A DNA stretch of 8,732 nucleotides. Source: Alienimonas sp043951915 (GTDB taxonomy: Bacteria; Planctomycetota; Planctomycetia; Planctomycetales; Planctomycetaceae). The notes below the pieces were generated by a model. The model saw only the letters and a list, made by a program, of their open reading frames with translations. It ran no database searches and had not been told where the DNA came from. The translations under genes were made by a program, and so were the position numbers. Positions 5,863 to 8,732 of this stretch are shown piece by piece. The stretch is from positions 1 through 8,732 of the forward strand of contig NZ_JBINJD010000193.1 in the NCBI RefSeq assembly GCF_043951915.1, in the 5' to 3' direction. Positions within the stretch are counted from its first letter, which is position 1; the number at the start of each line of letters is the position of its first letter.

Positions 5863-7299
5863 GTGCCCCGGGGTGCGGGGGAACGGGATCACGTCGCGGA
5901 CGTTCTGCATCCCGGTGACGAGTTGCACCAGGCGCTCCAGGCCCAGGCCGAAACCGGCGTGCGGCACGCTGCCGTAGGTCCGCAGTTCGACGTACCACCA
6001 CAGACTCGCCGGGTCGATCCCCTGCCCCTTCATCCGCTCGACCAGCACGTCCTCCCGTTCCTCCCGCTGGCTGCCGCCGACGATCTCGCCGACCCGCGGG
6101 GCGAGGACGTCCATCGCCCGCACCGTCTCGCGTCCCTGTTCGTCCGGCTCGTTCACCCGCATGTAGAAGGGTTTGATGCTCGCCGGATAGTCGTGGACGA
6201 TTACCGGCCGCTTGAAGTGCGTTTCGGTGAGGAAGCGTTCGTGCTCGGTTTGCAGGTCGTGGCCCCACTCGACGGGGTACTCGAATTTCTGCCCGCTGCT
6301 TTTCAGCAGGTCGATCGCCTCGGTGTACGGCAGGCGGACGAACTCCTGATTCGCGACGGCGTCCAGCGTCTCCGGCAGCGTTTTGTCAATGCGTTGGGCG
6401 AAGAACTCCAGGTCCTCGGCGCAGTCTTCGCGGACGGCGGCCAGCGTGGATTTCACGAAGGCTTCGGCGAGGTCCATGTCGCCGTCGAGGTCGCAGAAGG
6501 GGACCTCCGGCTCGATCATCCAGAACTCCGCGAGGTGCCGCGGGGTGTTGCTGTTCTCGGCCCGGAAGGTGGGGCCGAAGGTGTAGGTCGGGCCGAGGCT
6601 GGTGGCGTAGACCTCGCCCTCCAACTGCCCGCTGACCGTCAGCCCGGCGTGCTTGCCGAAGAAGTCGCCGGAGAAGTCGCCCCCCGCGGCGGCCTCCGCC
6701 AGCTTCGCGGCAGCGAGGGCGGTCACGGTGAACACCTCCCCGGCGCCCTCGCAGTCGTTCGTGGTGATGATCGGCGTGTGGGCGTACAGGAAGCCGCGGT
6801 CTTGGAAGAACTCGTGCACCGCATGGCTGAGGCGGTTCCGCACCCGGGCCACCGCCCCGAAGGTGTTCGACCGCGGCCGGAGGTGGGCGATCTCCCGCAG
6901 GTATTCGAAGGAATGCCGCTTCTTTTGCAGCGGATAGCGGTCCGGATCGGCGGCGCCGGGCACGACGAAGTCCGCGACCCGCAGTTCGATCCGCTGATTC
7001 CGGCCCTGGCTTTCCACGATCTCCCCCCGGGCGACGAGGCTGGCCCCGGTGGTGATCGGGGCGGCCCGGGAGTCGAACTCCGGCAGGTCGTGCGGCAGGA
7101 CGAGTTGCAGGTTCGACAGGCAGCTGCCGTCGTTCAGCTCGACGAAGGACAGCCCCGCCTTGCTGTCCCGGCGGGTGCGGACCCAGCCGCGGACGGTCGC
7201 CGTCTGTCCCGGTTGCGCGTCCGCCAGCAGGGCGGCGACCGTGGGCCCCGGCGAAAGCGGGCTGACGGTGACGGGAAGCTCGGCGGCGGGTGCGGACAT
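5851..7299 (-). CDS. asnS: Asparaginyl-tRNA synthetase
   Basis: A 482-residue cytoplasmic class II (subclass b) synthetase that charges tRNA-Asn with asparagine using ATP. Residues about 34-115 form the OB-fold anticodon-binding domain (TATVRGWVRTRRDSKAG). The catalytic domain has class motif 1 around P176, motif 2 FRAENSNTPRHLAEFWMIEP (245-264, R246) and motif 3 GFGLGLERL (449-457, R456). The segment FFGKHAGLTVSGQLEGE (213-229) is typical of AsnRS and separates it from AspRS, which has a large GAD insertion absent here. The end, FPRTPGHAEF, is the normal AsnS C-terminus. The start is ATG at 7299, supported by GAGAGG six bases upstream (7311-7306). Hen1 begins 46 nt after its stop on the same strand, so the RNA repair genes may be transcribed with it. 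Its presence implies direct tRNA-Asn charging. Confidence 0.98.
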   Translation of the reverse strand: MSAPAAELPVTVSPLSPGPTVAALLADAQPGQTATVRGWVRTRRDSKAGLSFVELNDGSCLSNLQLVLPHDLPEFDSRAAPITTGASLVARGEIVESQGRNQRIELRVADFVVPGAADPDRYPLQKKRHSFEYLREIAHLRPRSNTFGAVARVRNRLSHAVHEFFQDRGFLYAHTPIITTNDCEGAGEVFTVTALAAAKLAEAAAGGDFSGDFFGKHAGLTVSGQLEGEVYATSLGPTYTFGPTFRAENSNTPRHLAEFWMIEPEVPFCDLDGDMDLAEAFVKSTLAAVREDCAEDLEFFAQRIDKTLPETLDAVANQEFVRLPYTEAIDLLKSSGQKFEYPVEWGHDLQTEHERFLTETHFKRPVIVHDYPASIKPFYMRVNEPDEQGRETVRAMDVLAPRVGEIVGGSQREEREDVLVERMKGQGIDPASLWWYVELRTYGSVPHAGFGLGLERLVQLVTGMQNVRDVIPFPRTPGHAEF

Positions 7300-7440
7300 A
7301 ATTCGCCTCTCGGGACGCGGCGGTTCTGGCGGACGGCTCGGACGGGGCGGCGAGTGTAGCGGGCGGTTGGTTGTCGGCCCGCGCAGGCCGCACTAGAACG
7401 GGGCGATCCGCTCGTTTCCGCTCGCTTTCCGCGTCCGCCG
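7300..7440. promoter_or_regulatory. Divergent intergenic region between asnS and the propeller gene
   Basis: This 141-bp region separates the two divergent genes and must carry both promoters. Toward asnS the minus strand has a GAGAGG ribosome binding site (7311-7306) and a possible -10, TACACT (7358-7353), without a good -35. Just before the plus-strand start is an imperfect pyrimidine-rich duplication (CGCTCGTTTC then CGCTCGCTTTC, about 7409-7429) and no Shine-Dalgarno. No operator-like inverted repeat stands out. Confidence 0.5.
7371..7399 (+). promoter_or_regulatory. Candidate promoter of the propeller gene
   Basis: TTGTCG (7371-7376) and TAGAAC (7394-7399) are separated by exactly 17 bases, a good sigma70-type arrangement. 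Transcription would start near 7406 and give a leader of about 35 nt. It is a motif match by eye only. Confidence 0.45.
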
Positions 7441-8673
7441 ATGTCACGCCCGTCGCTTGCCGCCCTGACCCTCGCCCTGCTGTGGGGGGGCGCTCCCGCG
7501 CTCCCGGCGTTCGGCCAGGACGAACCCGCCGCCGAGCCCACCGTGGACGCGCCGGCCGGCAGCCCCGCGGCCGACGCCCCGCAGCAGGAGGTCACCCCGG
7601 ACGAGAAGACCGACGACGAACAACCCCCCGCGGACAAGCCGGAGCAGCCGAAGGGCGAGGCCGACGAGAAAACCGCGGAGGAACCGGCCGCGGAGGCCGA
7701 GGCGAAGCCGGAACCGAAGCCGGAACTGCTGGTCGAGAACCTGGAGACCCCCGTCGGCTTGGCGATCGCCCCGCAGAGCGGCGACGTGCTGATCGCCACC
7801 CGCTGGGGGGTCTACCGCTACGTCCCGCAGACGCACGCGATCTTCATCGAGGTCGAGGGCTACGACGTGCCGGACACCATCGGCGAGGACGGCCGGTACG
7901 AGATCGGTCCGCTGTCGCTGGCCTTCGTCGGCGACAGCGAACTGGTCGTGGGCGGCGGCAGCGCCCCGGAGGGGGAGGAGGTCGTGCAGACGTTCGAGAT
8001 CGCCCTGGAACCCCGCGGCGACGACCCGCAGATTCAGGACACCGACGCCAAGCAGACCGTCGGCCCGGTCGGCCCGGCCGCCGTCGGCGGCGAGGGCGCC
8101 GGGAACTTCACCGGCGTGCTGGCCGATGAGAAGGCGGTGTATGCGGCGACCTCCAGCACGACGCCCAAGGGCTGGATCCTGAAGGCGCCGTTGGAGGACG
8201 GGAAGCTGGGCGACCTGGCGCCCTTCATCGCCGCCGCCGATCTCGCCGAACTCGGCGGCCCCGGCCCGATGGCCTGGGACGCGGACGGGAACCTCGTCGT
8301 GGGCCTGTGGGGCGGCCAGATGCCCGGCGACGATGCGATCGCCGTGTTCAACGCCGCCGGCGAGCTGGTGGCGAAGTACGAGGGCGAGATCGGCGAGTTC
8401 GGCGGGCTGGCCTACAGTCCCAAGACGAAGGCCCTGTACGTCACCGACATGGGCCTCTCCACCGACCGCGGCGGGCTGTACAAGGTCGAGTTGAAGGACG
8501 GCGCAATGAACGCGGAGAAAGTTCTGTCGCTCGACAAGCCGGCCGGGCTCGCCTTCGCTCCCGACGGCAAGCTGTACCTGACGACGCTCGGCACCGCCGT
8601 CGAGGGCAAGACCACGCCGGACGGCGACGAGTTCAGCCCCGGCGCCCTGCACGTGATCGACGCCGGCCTCTGA
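7441..8673 (+). CDS. Secreted NHL/SMP-30-like beta-propeller protein of unknown function
   Basis: A 410-residue protein that I do not recognise as a named family. It starts with a signal peptide: SRP near the start, hydrophobic LAALTLALLWGGAPALPA, with likely cleavage around residues 20-26 (AFG before QDE), so it is probably exported. Residues 27-95 are a low-complexity linker rich in Ala, Pro, Glu, Asp and Lys. From 96 on are repeated blade-like segments of the form GLA-(x)-P-(x)-G-(x)-L-(x)-T/V: TPVGLAIAPQSGDVLIAT, GPMAWDADGNLVVGLWGG, GGLAYSPKTKALYVTDMG and PAGLAFAPDGKLYLTTLG. These resemble NHL or SMP-30/gluconolactonase blades, but no enzymatic motif is evident. It faces away from asnS and has no visible link to the RNA repair genes. 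ATG at 7441 is the only start that includes the signal peptide. Confidence 0.85.
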   Translation: MSRPSLAALTLALLWGGAPALPAFGQDEPAAEPTVDAPAGSPAADAPQQEVTPDEKTDDEQPPADKPEQPKGEADEKTAEEPAAEAEAKPEPKPELLVENLETPVGLAIAPQSGDVLIATRWGVYRYVPQTHAIFIEVEGYDVPDTIGEDGRYEIGPLSLAFVGDSELVVGGGSAPEGEEVVQTFEIALEPRGDDPQIQDTDAKQTVGPVGPAAVGGEGAGNFTGVLADEKAVYAATSSTTPKGWILKAPLEDGKLGDLAPFIAAADLAELGGPGPMAWDADGNLVVGLWGGQMPGDDAIAVFNAAGELVAKYEGEIGEFGGLAYSPKTKALYVTDMGLSTDRGGLYKVELKDGAMNAEKVLSLDKPAGLAFAPDGKLYLTTLGTAVEGKTTPDGDEFSPGALHVIDAGL

Positions 8674-8705
8674 ACCGGCGGCCGTCAGAACCGGCAGCGT
8701 CCAGC

Positions 8706-8732
8706 GTCCCGGACCCTCCGAGGGGCCGGGAC
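8706..8732 (+). terminator. Hairpin after the propeller gene, probable terminator
   Basis: GTCCCGG (8706-8712) pairs with CCGGGAC (8726-8732). After an A-G mismatch, CCCT (8714-8717) pairs with AGGG (8721-8724) around loop CCG. The 11-bp interrupted stem begins 33 bases after the stop codon. The window ends on its last base, so the T-tract that would prove an intrinsic terminator cannot be seen. Confidence 0.55.

Noticed and set aside
5782..7359. A 525-codon open frame on the plus strand opposite asnS
   Set aside because: It is antisense to an unmistakable asparaginyl-tRNA synthetase and shows no motifs of its own; a composition shadow.
7444..8652. A 402-codon open frame on the minus strand opposite the propeller gene
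   Set aside because: The plus-strand frame has a signal peptide and repeated propeller blades; the antisense translation has neither.

Overview
The window is a GC-rich bacterial stretch with almost no non-coding DNA. It holds six protein genes and one tRNA gene. The base composition, the rarity of Shine-Dalgarno sequences, the GTG starts, and a secreted beta-propeller protein with an Ala/Pro/Glu-rich linker all suggest a planctomycete. That is an inference from style; no marker gene settles the lineage.

Five of the six protein genes and the tRNA lie on the minus strand, read from right to left. First comes asparaginyl-tRNA synthetase (asnS, 7299-5851). After a 46-nt gap comes hen1 (5804-4314), the RNA 3'-terminal ribose 2'-O-methyltransferase. 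It overlaps by 4 nt (ATGA) the gene for the three-domain RNA end-healing and ligation enzyme Pnkp (4317-1771). Twelve bases later comes a polymerase-beta-fold nucleotidyltransferase (1758-1069), which overlaps by 4 nt (GTGA) a second, divergent nucleotidyltransferase (1072-290). After about 106 bp with a plausible promoter comes an initiator tRNA-fMet gene (183-110), which ends in a strong intrinsic terminator with a UUCG loop (104-65).

The centre of interest is the bacterial Pnkp/Hen1 RNA repair cassette. From published work on the family, Pnkp heals and seals RNA broken by ribotoxins. Hen1 methylates the 2'-OH at the break before sealing, so that the repaired RNA cannot be cut again at that site, and its N-terminal domain is needed to activate the Pnkp ligase. 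All the catalytic residues I could look for are present in both proteins. The two overlapping nucleotidyltransferase genes downstream are the least understood part; they may add a nucleotide-transfer step to the repair pathway. The placement among asnS and tRNA-fMet makes the whole segment an RNA/translation neighbourhood.

On the plus strand, divergent from asnS across a 141-bp intergenic region, is one gene (7441-8673) for a secreted NHL/SMP-30-like beta-propeller protein of unknown function. It is followed by a hairpin at the window's right edge. No mobile element, CRISPR array, toxin gene or dedicated regulator is visible. There is no gene-free stretch longer than 300 bases.
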